From Pseudomonadota bacterium (GTDB lineage: Bacteria > Pseudomonadota > Alphaproteobacteria > Acetobacterales > Acetobacteraceae), in the NCBI GenBank assembly GCA_021809435.1, contig JAKBAD010000001.1, positions 124,001-188,000 of the forward strand: 64,000 bases of DNA, in the 5' to 3' direction. A program made the position numbers and the translations under genes. Shown here one piece after another: positions 1 to 9,135 of this stretch. Position 1 is the first letter of the stretch. Each line of letters begins with the position of its first letter. The notes beneath the pieces are model-generated. The model had not been told where the DNA came from, did not search any database, and saw only the letters and a list, made by a program, of their open reading frames with translations.

Positions 1-588
1 GGTCATGCCCTCGACCCCCAGCTGGCTCACCGTGTCATAAAACGCCGCCACGCGGTCCGGGTCGGCGCCCTCGAACAGGGTGCAGTTGATCGAGGTGCGG
101 AAGCCCTTGGATTTGGCGAGCTTAATGCCCTCCACCGCGCGCTCATACACGCCGTCCTGGTCCACCGCGTGGTCGTGCATCTGCTTGTCGCCATCGAGAT
201 GGATGGACCAGCAGAAATTCTTATGCGGCTTGTACTGGTCGATCTTCTTTTCGAGCAGCAGGGCGTTGGTGCACAAAATCACATAACGGCCCATCTTGAG
301 ATAGGCCTCCACGATTTGCGGCAAATCCTTGTGCAACAGCGGCTCGCCGCCGGCGATGGAAATGACCGGCGCCGGGCATTCCTCGGCCGCGCGCACGGCA
401 TCCTCGACGCTCATGCGCTGATTGAGGATCTCGGCGGGATAATCGATCTTGCCGCAGCCCTGGCAGGCGAGGTTGCAGCGAAACAACGGCTCGAGCATCA
501 GCACCAGCGGGTAGCGGCGGTTGCCCTTCAGATGCTGGGTAAGAACATATTTGCCAACGCCCACGGCCTGGCTGAACGGAACGCCCAT
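1..588 (-). CDS. hpnH: HpnH, hopanoid radical SAM protein (partial, N-terminal part)
   Basis: This is the first 196 codons; the 3' end lies beyond the left edge. HpnH is the radical SAM enzyme that joins a 5'-deoxyadenosyl group to diploptene, the first step of hopanoid side-chain extension. The 4Fe-4S motif CNLACQGC is visible at residues 38-45 (C38, C42, C45), followed by the SAM-binding segment SIAGGEPLLH. The N-terminus (MGVPFSQAVGVGKYVLTQHL) and EPLFRCNLAC segment match the family closely. The ATG at 588 follows a GGAGAGAG ribosome site. It lies 19 bp downstream of ispH on the same strand, so isoprenoid supply and hopanoid elongation are probably co-transcribed. Confidence 0.95.
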   Translation of the reverse strand, partial: MGVPFSQAVGVGKYVLTQHLKGNRRYPLVLMLEPLFRCNLACQGCGKIDYPAEILNQRMSVEDAVRAAEECPAPVISIAGGEPLLHKDLPQIVEAYLKMGRYVILCTNALLLEKKIDQYKPHKNFCWSIHLDGDKQMHDHAVDQDGVYERAVEGIKLAKSKGFRTSINCTLFEGADPDRVAAFYDTVSQLGVEGMT

Positions 589-607
589 CGGATCACTCTC
601 TCCGCGA

Positions 608-1558
608 TTACAGGCTGGCCACTTCGGCCGGCAGTTTAAATTTCACATCTTCGGGGGTGCCGTCGAGCAGCTCGATCTCCACCCGCCCGAACGCGCGCAA
701 CCCCTCGATCACGCCTTGCACCAAAATCTCGGGGGCCGAGGCGCCGGCGGTCACCCCCACGCGGGTCACGCCCGCAAACCATTCAGCGCGCAGCGCCGCG
801 GCATCGTCAATCAGGTAGGAAGGATGCCCAAGCTCGGCGCCGATTTCGCGCAAGCGGTTGGAGTTGGAGGAGTTCTTCGAGCCCACCACCAGCAGCAGAT
901 CCACCACCTTGGCGAGGCTGTGCACGGCCTCCTGGCGGTTCTGGGTGGCGTAGCAAATATCCTTCACATCCGGCCCCGCGATTTCGGGAAACCGCTCCTT
1001 GAGCGCCGCGATGATGCCGCGCGTATCATCGACCGAGAGGGTGGTTTGCGTGATGTAAGCCAGCTTGGAAGGGTCATTGACCTCGAGCGTCTGGGCATCC
1101 TCGACGGTCTGCACCAGATACACCGTGCCATCGATCTGGCCGATCGTACCCTCCACCTCGGCGTGCCCGGCATGGCCAATAAGCACCAGCTCGCGCCCCT
1201 GGGCGGCGTAGCGGCGGCCCTCGGCATGCACCTTGGCCACCAGCGGGCAGGTGGCGTCAATCACCGGCAGGTCGCGGTCATGGGCGGCCTGCACCACCTT
1301 GCGGGCCACGCCATGGGCCGAGAACACGGTCCAGGCGCCATCGGGCACCTCGTCCAGCTCATCCACGAACACGGCGCCGCGGGCCCGCAAATCCTCAACC
1401 ACATGGCGGTTATGGACAATCTCATGGCGCACATAAATGGGCGGACCGAACTTCACCAGCGCGCGCTCGACAATGTCGATCGCCCGCTCGACCCCGGCGC
1501 AAAAGCCGCGGGGCTGCGCCAGAATGACGCGCAAGGTCTTGCTGTTTGATCCGTCCAT
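608..1558 (-). CDS. ispH: 4-hydroxy-3-methylbut-2-enyl diphosphate reductase
   Basis: IspH carries out the last step of the MEP pathway, reducing HMBPP to IPP and DMAPP with a 4Fe-4S cluster. The protein has 316 residues, the usual length. The three cluster cysteines are visible as C20 ([12 protein letters not shown]), C104 ([12 protein letters not shown]) and C202 ([10 protein letters not shown]). The TQTT and [10 protein letters not shown] substrate-binding motifs are also intact. It is the first gene of an ispH-hpnH unit and is divergent from dxs, so two MEP-pathway genes flank one intergenic region of about 300 bp. Confidence 0.97.
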   Translation of the reverse strand: MDGSNSKTLRVILAQPRGFCAGVERAIDIVERALVKFGPPIYVRHEIVHNRHVVEDLRARGAVFVDELDEVPDGAWTVFSAHGVARKVVQAAHDRDLPVIDATCPLVAKVHAEGRRYAAQGRELVLIGHAGHAEVEGTIGQIDGTVYLVQTVEDAQTLEVNDPSKLAYITQTTLSVDDTRGIIAALKERFPEIAGPDVKDICYATQNRQEAVHSLAKVVDLLLVVGSKNSSNSNRLREIGAELGHPSYLIDDAAALRAEWFAGVTRVGVTAGASAPEILVQGVIEGLRAFGRVEIELLDGTPEDVKFKLPAEVASL

Positions 1559-1817
1559 CGATGGTCAATCCTGTTACCGGTCAGTCACGCCAAAAGGCAT
1601 TCTGGCTCTGCATTAGGTCATTGCCTCCACAATCCGCAAGCTCAACTCTGTACTTTCGCATTATAGTTTACCAGCGGGCCCGTGGGTCAGGCGGGGGATA
1701 TGAGCTTTTGGGCTGGCTTTTCGGGCGTGGTGGGCCTATGTGTCCGTGAATTTTCGGGTAACCAATGAGTCGGGCCGGGGCGAACCGGCATGTGGGGTTG
1801 AGTTGATATACGAGGCG
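1559..1817. other. Divergent intergenic region between ispH and dxs
   Basis: About 260 bp hold no recognisable gene. The region must contain the promoters of both ispH-hpnH and dxs-hpnMIJ. The part around 1640-1675 is less GC-rich and includes a TATAGT-like hexamer, but I cannot assign a convincing -35/-10 pair. I see no TPP or other riboswitch core and no strong terminator hairpin. Confidence 0.5.
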
Positions 1818-1862
1818 ATGATGCGGGTTTGTCGGGCGCGTTATGCGGGGGAACTGAACTGA
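1818..1862 (+). promoter_or_regulatory. Candidate 14-residue leader peptide coupled to dxs
   Basis: An ATG at 1818, preceded by GAGG, opens a 15-codon frame reading [14 protein letters not shown]. Its TGA stop (1860-1862) overlaps the dxs ATG (1862-1864) as TGATG. This layout is typical of translational coupling. It is also the simplest reason why the Shine-Dalgarno-like GGGGGA for dxs lies rather far from its start. Whether the peptide is made is inference. Confidence 0.4.
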
Positions 1863-3793
1863 TGGCGCCGAAAACCCCCCTCCTGGACAGGGTCACTATT
1901 CCCGCCGATCTGCGTAATTTCTCCGCCGACCAGCTCAAGCAACTGGCCGATGAGCTGCGCGCCGAGACGGTCGACACCGTCTCCACCACCGGCGGACATC
2001 TGGGCTCGTCGCTTGGGGTGGTTGAGCTCACCGTCGCCATCCATGCGGTGTTCAACACGCCCCGCGACCGGCTGATCTGGGATGTCGGGCATCAATGTTA
2101 CCCGCATAAAATCCTCACCGGCCGGCGCGACCGCATCCGCACGCTCCGCCAGCCGGGCGGGCTTTCGGGCTTCACCCGCCGCTCGGAGAGCGAATACGAC
2201 CCGTTCGGCGCCGCTCATTCCTCCACCTCCATCTCGGCGGGGCTGGGCATGGCGGTGGCGCGCGACCTAAAGCACGAGGCCGATCCGCGCCATGTCATCG
2301 CCGTCATCGGCGATGGCTCGATGTCGGCCGGCATGGCCTATGAGGCCATGAACAATGCCGGCGCCCGGCGCTCGAAGCTGCTGGTCATCCTCAACGACAA
2401 CGATATGTCGATCGCGCCGCCTGTCGGCGCCATGAGCGCTTATCTCTCCAAGCTCATCTCGTCGCGCTCCTTCCTCTCGATGCGCGATTTCGCCGCCAAG
2501 ATGGCCAAGCGCTTCCCCCGCCAGCTTGAGCGCACCGTGCGCCGGGCCGAGGAATATGCCCGCGGCATCCTCACTGGCGGCACGCTGTTCGAGGAGTTGG
2601 GGTTTTATTATGTCGGCCCCATCGATGGCCATAATCTCGACCATCTGCTGCCCGTGCTGCGCAATCTGCGCGACTCGGATGCCGCCGAGCCCGTGCTGCT
2701 GCATGTCGTGACCCAAAAGGGCAAGGGCTACGCCCCCGCCGAGGCCGCGGCCGATAAATATCACGGGGTGAGCAAATTCAACGTCGTCACCGGCGAGCAG
2801 AAAAAAGCCCCGCCCGGCCCGCCGACCTACACCGCCGTGTTCGCCAAGGCACTGATCTCCGAGGCCGAGGCCGACCCCAACATCGTGGCGGTCACGGCGG
2901 CCATGTCGCCCGGCACCGGGCTCGATAAGTTCGAGGCCAAATTCCCCACCCGCATGTTCGATGTCGGCATTGCCGAGCAGCATGCGGTCACCTTCGCGGC
3001 CGGCATGGCGACCGAGGGGCTGAAGCCCTTCTGCGCCATTTACTCCACCTTCCTCCAGCGCGGCTATGACCAGCTGGTGCATGACGTGGTGCTGCAAAAC
3101 CTGCCCGTGCGCTTTTGCATGGACCGCGCGGGCCTCGTCGGCGCCGATGGCGCGACCCATGCCGGCGCTTACGACCTCTGCTTCCTCGGCCCCATGCCCA
3201 ACATGGTCATCATGGCGCCCTCCGATGAAGCCGAGCTGATGCACGCGGTCGCCACCGCCGCCGCCATCGATGACCGTCCCAGCGCCTTTCGCTACCCGCG
3301 CGGCGAGGGCGTGGGCCTCGAGCTGCCCGCGCGTGGCTCGGTGCTCGAACTCGGCAAGGGCCGCATCATCCGCGAAGGCTCGAGCGTCGCCATTCTGGCG
3401 CTCGGCCCCCGGCTGTTCGAGGCCAAACAGGCCGCCGACGAGCTGGCGGCGCGCGGCTTCACCGCCACCGTGGCCGATGCCCGTTTCATGAAGCCGCTCG
3501 ACACTGGCCTGCTCGACCAGCTCGCCCGCCATCACGAGGTGCTCATCACCATCGAGGACGGCGCTGCCGGCGGTTTCGGCGCGGCGGTGGCCCAGCATCT
3601 TGCCTGGACCGGCGCGTTCGACCGGGGGCTGAAATTCCGCCCCATGACGCTGCCCGACCGGCTGATCGACCACAACACCCCCGCCGCCCAGCTGATCGAT
3701 GCCGGGTTGACCGCCAAGCACATCGTCACCCATGCGCTCACCGCGCTGGGGGTCGATCTGGCGCCGGGCTTTGTCGCAATTCCGGCACAATAA
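1862..3793 (+). CDS. dxs: 1-deoxy-D-xylulose-5-phosphate synthase
   Basis: Dxs condenses pyruvate and glyceraldehyde 3-phosphate to DXP, the ThDP-dependent entry to the MEP pathway. From the ATG at 1862 the protein has 643 residues, the family length. The ThDP motif [16 protein letters not shown] starts near residue 150, the catalytic-loop histidine is in GGHLGSSLG (H46), and the acid base is in the [11 protein letters not shown] segment. An in-frame TTG at 1829 would add 11 residues not typical of the family, so I prefer 1862. It heads the dxs-hpnM-hpnI-hpnJ unit, tying precursor supply to hopanoid modification. Confidence 0.96.
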   Translation: MAPKTPLLDRVTIPADLRNFSADQLKQLADELRAETVDTVSTTGGHLGSSLGVVELTVAIHAVFNTPRDRLIWDVGHQCYPHKILTGRRDRIRTLRQPGGLSGFTRRSESEYDPFGAAHSSTSISAGLGMAVARDLKHEADPRHVIAVIGDGSMSAGMAYEAMNNAGARRSKLLVILNDNDMSIAPPVGAMSAYLSKLISSRSFLSMRDFAAKMAKRFPRQLERTVRRAEEYARGILTGGTLFEELGFYYVGPIDGHNLDHLLPVLRNLRDSDAAEPVLLHVVTQKGKGYAPAEAAADKYHGVSKFNVVTGEQKKAPPGPPTYTAVFAKALISEAEADPNIVAVTAAMSPGTGLDKFEAKFPTRMFDVGIAEQHAVTFAAGMATEGLKPFCAIYSTFLQRGYDQLVHDVVLQNLPVRFCMDRAGLVGADGATHAGAYDLCFLGPMPNMVIMAPSDEAELMHAVATAAAIDDRPSAFRYPRGEGVGLELPARGSVLELGKGRIIREGSSVAILALGPRLFEAKQAADELAARGFTATVADARFMKPLDTGLLDQLARHHEVLITIEDGAAGGFGAAVAQHLAWTGAFDRGLKFRPMTLPDRLIDHNTPAAQLIDAGLTAKHIVTHALTALGVDLAPGFVAIPAQ

Positions 3794-3811
3794 GGTGCTA
3801 AGGCGAGCGGC

Positions 3812-4423
3812 ATGATCAGGCATTTTCGCATTTTCCTGCTCGGGCTGGCGCTGGCGGGCCCTGCCGCCGCCCGCGCCGCCTCGCCCGAAAGCGCCCCCGT
3901 CACCGCGCTCGATGCCGGCTTGCTCGCCGCCATGAAGCAGGGCGCGGCGGGGCAGGGTTTCGCCGCCCGCGCCAAGGCGCTCACCCCCATCGTCGCCGCC
4001 GCCTATGATCTGCCAACGGTCGCGCAGAACTCGGTGGGGTTCTTGTGGGCCACCCTGCCGCCCGCCCAGCAGACCGCGCTGATCGACCTGTTCGCCCGTT
4101 TCACGGTCGCCTCCTATGCCTCGCAGTTCAACGGCTATCATGGCGAGCAATTCGTGCTGCTGCCCGCCGAAAAGCCGCTGGGCGCGGCCAAGATCGTCGA
4201 AACCCAGATCAAGCCGGGCGATGGCTCCGCCCCCACCGAAATTGACTATGTCGTGCATCAGGTGAATGGCGCCTGGCGCATTTCCGATGTGTTGCTGGGC
4301 GGCACCATCAGCCAGGTGGCCGTCCACCAGTCCGATTTCGCGGCGCTGGTCAAAGCGGGCGATGCCTCGGCGCTGATCACCGCGCTCAGCGCCAAAATCG
4401 CCGCGCTCTCGGGCACCAACTGA
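3812..4423 (+). CDS. hpnM: HpnM, hopanoid-associated MlaC/Ttg2D-like periplasmic protein
   Basis: A 203-residue exported protein of the MlaC/Ttg2D (toluene-tolerance) fold family, in the subfamily found with hopanoid genes. A signal peptide is visible (IRHFRIFLLGLALAGPAAARA, cleavage near residue 22). The rest is the compact alpha/beta MlaC-like domain, with the FTVASYASQFNGYHGEQF segment and a C-terminal WRISDVLLGG strand. MlaC proteins ferry lipids across the periplasm. A role in moving hopanoids is inferred from context, not shown. It starts 18 bp after dxs and ends 2 bp before hpnI. Confidence 0.9.
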   Translation: MIRHFRIFLLGLALAGPAAARAASPESAPVTALDAGLLAAMKQGAAGQGFAARAKALTPIVAAAYDLPTVAQNSVGFLWATLPPAQQTALIDLFARFTVASYASQFNGYHGEQFVLLPAEKPLGAAKIVETQIKPGDGSAPTEIDYVVHQVNGAWRISDVLLGGTISQVAVHQSDFAALVKAGDASALITALSAKIAALSGTN

Positions 4424-4425
4424 GC

Positions 4426-5553
4426 ATGCTGCTGCCCGCGTTCCTCGCGGCTGGCGCGGCCGGCATCGGCATGGGGCAAATGGCGGCGGGCGCCTGGCTC
4501 ACCCGCCGCTTCACCGCCGCGCCTAGGCCCGTTCCCGCAACTCGCCCACCGGTCACGCTGCTCAAGCCGCTATGCGGGCTGGAGCCGGGGCTGGAAGCCG
4601 CGCTGGAAACCGCCTTCACCCTTGCCTATCCCACCTGCCAGCTGGTGTTTGGCGTGCAGGACAGAACCGACCCGGTCATCCCCCTCATCGAGCGCCTGCG
4701 CGCCCGCCATCCCACGCGCGACGTGGCCCTGGTGATCGATGAAACCCTCCACGGCGCCAACCGCAAGGTCGCCAACCTGCTCAACATGCTGCCCGCCGCC
4801 AAGCATGATGTGCTGGTGATGTCGGATGCCGACATCTTTCTGCCCCCCGATTTCCTCGATCACGTGGTCGCCGCGCTCGAAGCCCCTGGCGCCGGGCTTG
4901 CCACCACGCTCTACACGGGCCTGGAGGCCAGCCAAACCCCGGCCGGCCTGGCCGGGGCCGCGCAGCTCAATTATACCTTCCTGCCCGGCGTGGTGCTGGC
5001 CCGCGCCCTGGGCCGCCAGGATGGGCTGGGCGCCACGTTGGCGCTCACCCGCGCCATGCTGGCCGAAATCGGCGGGCTGGAAGCGGTGGCCAATCATCTG
5101 GCCGATGACCAGGTACTGGGCCGTCTGGTGCAGGCCAAGGGGCGCCAGGTGGTGCTGGCGCGCACCGTGCCCGCCACCATCGTCCCCGAGGCGCGCCTCG
5201 GGCCCTTATTCACCCACGAGCTGCGCTGGGCGCGCACCATCCGCGCGCTGGTGCCGGGTGCCTATGCGGCCTCTGTGCTGCAATTGCCGCTATTCTGGGC
5301 GGCGCTGGCCGTGGCGCTCTCGGGCTTGGCGCCCTGGGCGCTGGTGCTGTTTGGCCTGTGCCTCACCACGCGCCTGGCCACGGCCGATCTCATCCGCCAG
5401 GCCCTGGGGCTCGAAAACCCCACACCCTGGGCGGTTTTTTTGTTGCGTGAAGCCCTGTCTGTCGCCATTTACGTGGCGAGTTTCGCGGGCAACCATGTCG
5501 CGTGGCGCGGCCAGTCGCTGCGCGCCGACCATGGTGCCCTGACCCTGAATTGA
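4426..5553 (+). CDS. hpnI: HpnI, hopanoid glycosyltransferase (GT21-like)
   Basis: HpnI transfers an N-acetylglucosamine-type sugar to bacteriohopanetetrol. The 375-residue protein has an N-terminal membrane anchor, then the ceramide-glucosyltransferase-like GT2/GT21 domain: LLKPLCGLEPGLE, the DAD motif in VMSDADIFLPPDF, the second Asp region (HLADDQVLGRLV) and the ELRWARTIR motif equivalent to (Q/R)xxRW. Hydrophobic segments follow at about 280-300 and 310-330, with another near 350. This topology is characteristic of the family. It lies between hpnM and hpnJ in the hopanoid operon. Confidence 0.92.
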   Translation: MLLPAFLAAGAAGIGMGQMAAGAWLTRRFTAAPRPVPATRPPVTLLKPLCGLEPGLEAALETAFTLAYPTCQLVFGVQDRTDPVIPLIERLRARHPTRDVALVIDETLHGANRKVANLLNMLPAAKHDVLVMSDADIFLPPDFLDHVVAALEAPGAGLATTLYTGLEASQTPAGLAGAAQLNYTFLPGVVLARALGRQDGLGATLALTRAMLAEIGGLEAVANHLADDQVLGRLVQAKGRQVVLARTVPATIVPEARLGPLFTHELRWARTIRALVPGAYAASVLQLPLFWAALAVALSGLAPWALVLFGLCLTTRLATADLIRQALGLENPTPWAVFLLREALSVAIYVASFAGNHVAWRGQSLRADHGALTLN

Positions 5554-5581
5554 CCTGACGCCTGCCAGAAGAGAGAGACCC

Positions 5582-7027
5582 ATGTCCGTGCTGAAAACCC
5601 TGTTCCTGCAGCCCCCCTCGTTCGACGGTTTCGATGGCGGCGCCGGTTCGCGCTACCAGGCCCGGCGCGAGATCAAGAGCTTCTGGTTCCCCACCTGGCT
5701 GGCCCAGCCCGCCGCGCTGCTGCCCGACAGCACGCTGATCGACGCGCCGCCCGCCAAGCTGACCATGGATGACGTGCTGCCCCACGCCAAAACCCATGAT
5801 CTGCTGATCATCCACACCTCCACCCCCTCCTTCGCCAACGATGTGAAGGTGGCCGAGCAGTTCAAGGCCCAAAACCCCAAGCTCAAAGTCGGCTTCATCG
5901 GCGCCAAGGTGGCCGTGCAGCCGGTGGAATCGATGGAGCGAGCCGCCGTGCTCGATTTCGTGTGCGGCAATGAGTTCGATTTCACCATCAAGGAAATCGC
6001 CGAAGGCGCCCCGCTCGCCGATGTCAAGGGCATCTGGTGGCGCAACGAGGCGGGCGAGATCATCAAGAACGAAGACCGCCCGCTGCTCATGAACATGGAT
6101 GAGCTGCCCTTCGTCGTCGATGTCTACAAGAAGCATCTGCGCATCGAGGATTATTTCATCGGCTATCTCAAGCACCCTTATATCTCGGTCTATACTGGGC
6201 GGGGCTGCAAATCGCACTGCACCTTCTGCCTGTGGCCGCAGACCGTGGGCGGGCACAAATACCGCACCCGCTCGGTCGAGAACGTGATCGCCGAGATCAA
6301 GCGCGCGAAAGAGCTGTTCCCGCAGGTGAAGGAGTTCATGTTCGACGACGACACCTTCACCGACGATCTGCCCCGCGCCGAGGCCATCGCCAAGGAGCTG
6401 GGCAAGCTTGGCGTCACCTGGTCGTGCAATGCCAAGGCCAATGTGCCGTACGAAACGCTCAAGGTGCTCAAGGCCAACGGGCTGCGCCTGTTGCTGGTGG
6501 GCTATGAGAGCGGCAACCAGCAGATTTTGCACAATATCAAAAAAGGCATGCGCATCGAGGTCGCCAAGCGCTTCACCGAGGATTGCCACAAGCTCGGCAT
6601 CATGATCCACGGCACCTTCATCGTCGGCCTGCCCGGCGAAACCCGCGAGACGCTGCGCGAAACCATCGAATTCGCCAAGGCGATCAACCCGCACACCATC
6701 CAAGTGTCGCTCGCCGCGCCCTATCCCGGCACCTTCCTCTATAACCAGGCTGTGAAAGAGGGCTGGCTCGATATCGCGCATGCCGAGCTGATCGACGATC
6801 ACGGCGTGCAGATCGCGCCGCTGCACTACCCGCATCTCTCGCACCAGGAAATCTTCGAGAGCGTCGAGACGCTCTACCGGGAATTCTATTTCCGTCCCTC
6901 CAAGATCTGGGAAATCGTCAAGGAAATGCTGGCGTCGCCGCAAATGCTGGTGCGCCGCCTGCGTGAAGGTCTGGAATTCAAGGCCTTCCTCAAAGACCGC
7001 GCCGAAGGCAAAGCCGCCACGGCCTGA
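5582..7027 (+). CDS. hpnJ: HpnJ, hopanoid radical SAM protein (cyclitol ether formation)
   Basis: A B12-binding-domain-type radical SAM protein of 481 residues. The N-terminal half is cobalamin-domain-like (LFLQPPSFDGFDGG...). The cluster motif CKSHCTFC sits at 209-216 (C209, C213, C216), followed by FMFDDDTFTDD and GYESGNQQIL. HpnJ is needed to convert the hopanoid amino-sugar head group to the cyclitol ether by ring contraction. It is the last gene of the unit and is followed by two tandem hairpins. The deacetylase HpnK, often adjacent to hpnI/hpnJ, is not present here. Confidence 0.94.
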   Translation: MSVLKTLFLQPPSFDGFDGGAGSRYQARREIKSFWFPTWLAQPAALLPDSTLIDAPPAKLTMDDVLPHAKTHDLLIIHTSTPSFANDVKVAEQFKAQNPKLKVGFIGAKVAVQPVESMERAAVLDFVCGNEFDFTIKEIAEGAPLADVKGIWWRNEAGEIIKNEDRPLLMNMDELPFVVDVYKKHLRIEDYFIGYLKHPYISVYTGRGCKSHCTFCLWPQTVGGHKYRTRSVENVIAEIKRAKELFPQVKEFMFDDDTFTDDLPRAEAIAKELGKLGVTWSCNAKANVPYETLKVLKANGLRLLLVGYESGNQQILHNIKKGMRIEVAKRFTEDCHKLGIMIHGTFIVGLPGETRETLRETIEFAKAINPHTIQVSLAAPYPGTFLYNQAVKEGWLDIAHAELIDDHGVQIAPLHYPHLSHQEIFESVETLYREFYFRPSKIWEIVKEMLASPQMLVRRLREGLEFKAFLKDRAEGKAATA

Positions 7028-7067
7028 CGAGGAAACACGCTCCCCAGACTCTCTCTCATTATGGGTT

Positions 7068-7120
7068 CCAAGGGCCTCCCGGCCCTTGGCGGGGGATTCA
7101 AGGGGGCAGTGCCCCCTTGA
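7068..7120. terminator. Two tandem perfect hairpins between convergent hpnJ and alcohol dehydrogenase
   Basis: Stem 1 is CCAAGGGC/GCCCTTGG (7068-7089). Stem 2 is TCAAGGGGGC/GCCCCCTTGA with a 3-nt loop (7098-7120). They lie between convergent genes and could stop transcription from both sides. Neither has a strong T-tract. Confidence 0.7.
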
Positions 7121-7125
7121 GCAAC

Positions 7126-8178
7126 TCATCCCTTCAGCGTCGCCATATCGATGCAGAAGCGGAATTTAACATCGGATTTCAGCATCCGCTCATACGCGTC
7201 GTTGATCTGATCCATGCGGATCAGCTCGATATCGGCGGTGATGTTATGCGCCCCGCAGAAATCCAGCATTTCCTGTGTCTCCCGGATACCGCCAATAATC
7301 GAGCCCGCGAAATTGCGGCGCTTGACCAGCAGGGGGAAGACATTGAACGGCAGCGGCCGGTCGGGCGCGCCAACCTGCACCATGGTGGCCTCGCGCTTGA
7401 GCGTGTTGAAATAAGATGAGAGATCATGGGCGGCGGCGACCGTGTCGATGATCAGATCAAAGCTCTCGGTATGTTCCGCCATTTGCTCGGCGGATTTGGA
7501 GAGGATGACATGATCGGCCCCCAGGCGTTTGGCGTCCTCGATCTTGCCTTCGGAGGTGGTGAAGAGCGCGGTTTCGGCGCCCATGGCATGGGCGAGCTTC
7601 ACGCCCATATGCCCAAGCCCGCCCAGCCCGATGATGCCGACCTTCTTGCCAGGCCCGGCGCCCCAGTGCCGGAGCGGTGAGTAGAGCGTGATACCCGCGC
7701 ACAGCAGCGGCGCCGCCGCGGCGGGGTCGAGTGTCTCGGGGATGCGCAGAACAAAATTCTCATCAACCACGATGCGCTCAGCATAACCGCCCTTGCTGGG
7801 CTCTTGCAGCACCGACTCGAACCCGCCGTAAGTCTGGCCGGCAAAGCCGCCATCGCAATATTGCTCAAGCCCCTCGCGGCAAGAGACGCAGCTGCGGCAG
7901 CTATCGACCATGCAGCCCACGCCCACCAGGTCGCCGGCCTGATATTTCGTCACGCCGCCGCCCAGCCGTGCCACCCGGCCGACAATCTCATGCCCCGGCA
8001 CGGCGGGGTATTGGGTAAAGCCCCATTCATTGCGCGCGAAATGCAGGTCGGAGTGGCAGACCCCGCAATAGAGTATCTCGATCTCGACATCGAATTCCCC
8101 GGGATCGCGGCGGTTGATTTGAAGCGGGGCCAGAGGCGCGGCGGGGTCTTGGGTGCCGTAGCCGGTGCAAACGAACAT
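7126..8178 (-). CDS. Zinc-dependent NAD(P) alcohol dehydrogenase (YahK/cinnamyl-alcohol type)
   Basis: A medium-chain dehydrogenase of 350 residues. The catalytic zinc site begins with GVCHSDLH and GHEIVGRV. The structural zinc cysteines are in CMVDSCRSCVSCREGLEQYC, and the cofactor site is GLGGLGHMGVKLAHAMG. The overall layout matches the YahK/AdhC cinnamyl-alcohol-dehydrogenase group, which reduces a broad range of aldehydes with NADPH. Substrate is not determinable. AGGAG precedes the ATG at 8178. It is monocistronic, with an AT-rich upstream region and a terminator pair shared with hpnJ. Confidence 0.9.
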   Translation of the reverse strand: MFVCTGYGTQDPAAPLAPLQINRRDPGEFDVEIEILYCGVCHSDLHFARNEWGFTQYPAVPGHEIVGRVARLGGGVTKYQAGDLVGVGCMVDSCRSCVSCREGLEQYCDGGFAGQTYGGFESVLQEPSKGGYAERIVVDENFVLRIPETLDPAAAAPLLCAGITLYSPLRHWGAGPGKKVGIIGLGGLGHMGVKLAHAMGAETALFTTSEGKIEDAKRLGADHVILSKSAEQMAEHTESFDLIIDTVAAAHDLSSYFNTLKREATMVQVGAPDRPLPFNVFPLLVKRRNFAGSIIGGIRETQEMLDFCGAHNITADIELIRMDQINDAYERMLKSDVKFRFCIDMATLKG

Positions 8179-8417
8179 GAAAGCTCCTGTCTTGAAAGGA
8201 TCGCGCGGATGTTGGGAGGGAAAACGTAAAAATCAACCCGCCCCGGAACCGTCGGGGAAAACGGATCAATTTTAATAAATGTCGCGCTGTTAAGCTTTGA
8301 TTTATTAGTTTTATACAGCCAACAACCACAATCTTATCCACAGGCTGACCGCGGGGGCCGTTTTGGCCCCAACGCGCCGGTTTTCCGGGCTTTTTCTGGG
8401 GTCATTGGCCATGAAAA
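8179..8417. other. Intergenic region upstream of the alcohol dehydrogenase
   Basis: No gene is seen. The segment 8260-8335 is distinctly AT-rich compared with its surroundings and lies upstream of the minus-strand dehydrogenase, so it probably holds that promoter. I could not assign a specific regulator site. Confidence 0.45.
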
Positions 8418-8443
8418 CCCCCCCGGAGCAGGCTCCGGGGGGG
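8414..8443 (-). terminator. Rho-independent terminator of sodB
   Basis: A perfect 12-bp GC-rich stem (CCCCCCCGGAGC/GCTCCGGGGGGG) at 8418-8443. Read on the minus strand it is followed by TTTT and lies just after the sodB stop codon. Confidence 0.85.
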
Positions 8444-8473
8444 CGGGTTATCCACACTAAAATAACAGGCGTC

Positions 8474-9082
8474 TTACGCGCTGAGCAGCACCGACTCGGC
8501 GTACTCATAGTTGGCGAGCTTGTCGAGGAAGTTGGAAATATAATCCGGGCGGCGGTTGCGGAAATCGATGTAATAGGCATGCTCCCACACGTCATAGGTG
8601 AGCAGGATCTTGCCTTCACCGGTCACCAGCGGGGTGGCGGCGTTGGGGCTCTTGGTCACTTTCAGCTTGCCCTCGGGCGAGAGCACCAGCCACGCCCAGC
8701 CCGAACCGAACTGCGTCACGCCGGCCTGCTTGAAGGCGTCCTTGAACGCCTCCACCGAGCCAAAATCCTCGACGATCTTGGCTTCGAGCTTGCCCGGAAT
8801 CCGCCCGCCCTTGGTCGAGAGGCTATCCCAGAACTGGCTGTGGTTGAGGTGCTGGCCGGCATTGTTGAACACCGGGGTCAGCTCGGGCTTGTTGTGCGAG
8901 AGCTTGACCAGATCCTCGAGCGACTTGCCCTGCAGATCGGCGTTCTTCTCCACCAAGCCGTTCAGCGCCACCACATAGGCATTATGGTGCTTGCCGTGGT
9001 GGTACTCAAACGTCTCAGCCGACATGCCGAGCGACGCGAAGGCGTCGTAAGCGAAGGGCAGGGTGGGCAGGGTAAACGCCAT
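8474..9082 (-). CDS. sodB: Superoxide dismutase, iron type
   Basis: A 202-residue Fe/Mn superoxide dismutase that converts superoxide to hydrogen peroxide and oxygen. Metal ligands are visible as H28 (EYHHGKHH), H81 (AGQHLNHSQFW) and the Asp and His of DVWEHAYY. Gln at position 77, four residues before H81, and Ala in SPNAATPLV are the iron-type signature; MnSOD has Gly at the first position. No signal peptide is present, so it is cytoplasmic. It is divergent from the next gene with a 53-bp gap. Confidence 0.95.
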   Translation of the reverse strand: MAFTLPTLPFAYDAFASLGMSAETFEYHHGKHHNAYVVALNGLVEKNADLQGKSLEDLVKLSHNKPELTPVFNNAGQHLNHSQFWDSLSTKGGRIPGKLEAKIVEDFGSVEAFKDAFKQAGVTQFGSGWAWLVLSPEGKLKVTKSPNAATPLVTGEGKILLTYDVWEHAYYIDFRNRRPDYISNFLDKLANYEYAESVLLSA

Positions 9083-9135
9083 GGGGCACTCTCCAGATGT
9101 TTGTTTCGTCGTGCCGACTTAGCTATGGAGTGTCG

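Noticed and set aside
1829-1861. TTG start giving an 11-residue N-terminal extension of dxs
   Set aside because: Not typical of Dxs proteins and without a clear ribosome site at the right distance; the ATG at 1862 fits family length.
2267-4327. A 686-codon open frame antisense to dxs and hpnM
   Set aside because: Low-complexity Gly/His/Arg-rich translation with no family features, opposite clear genes. It is an effect of GC-rich third positions. The same holds for frames antisense to hpnJ (5390-7129), the transporter (12036-13325), glyA (13624-15498) and rnr (22971-24701, plus strand).
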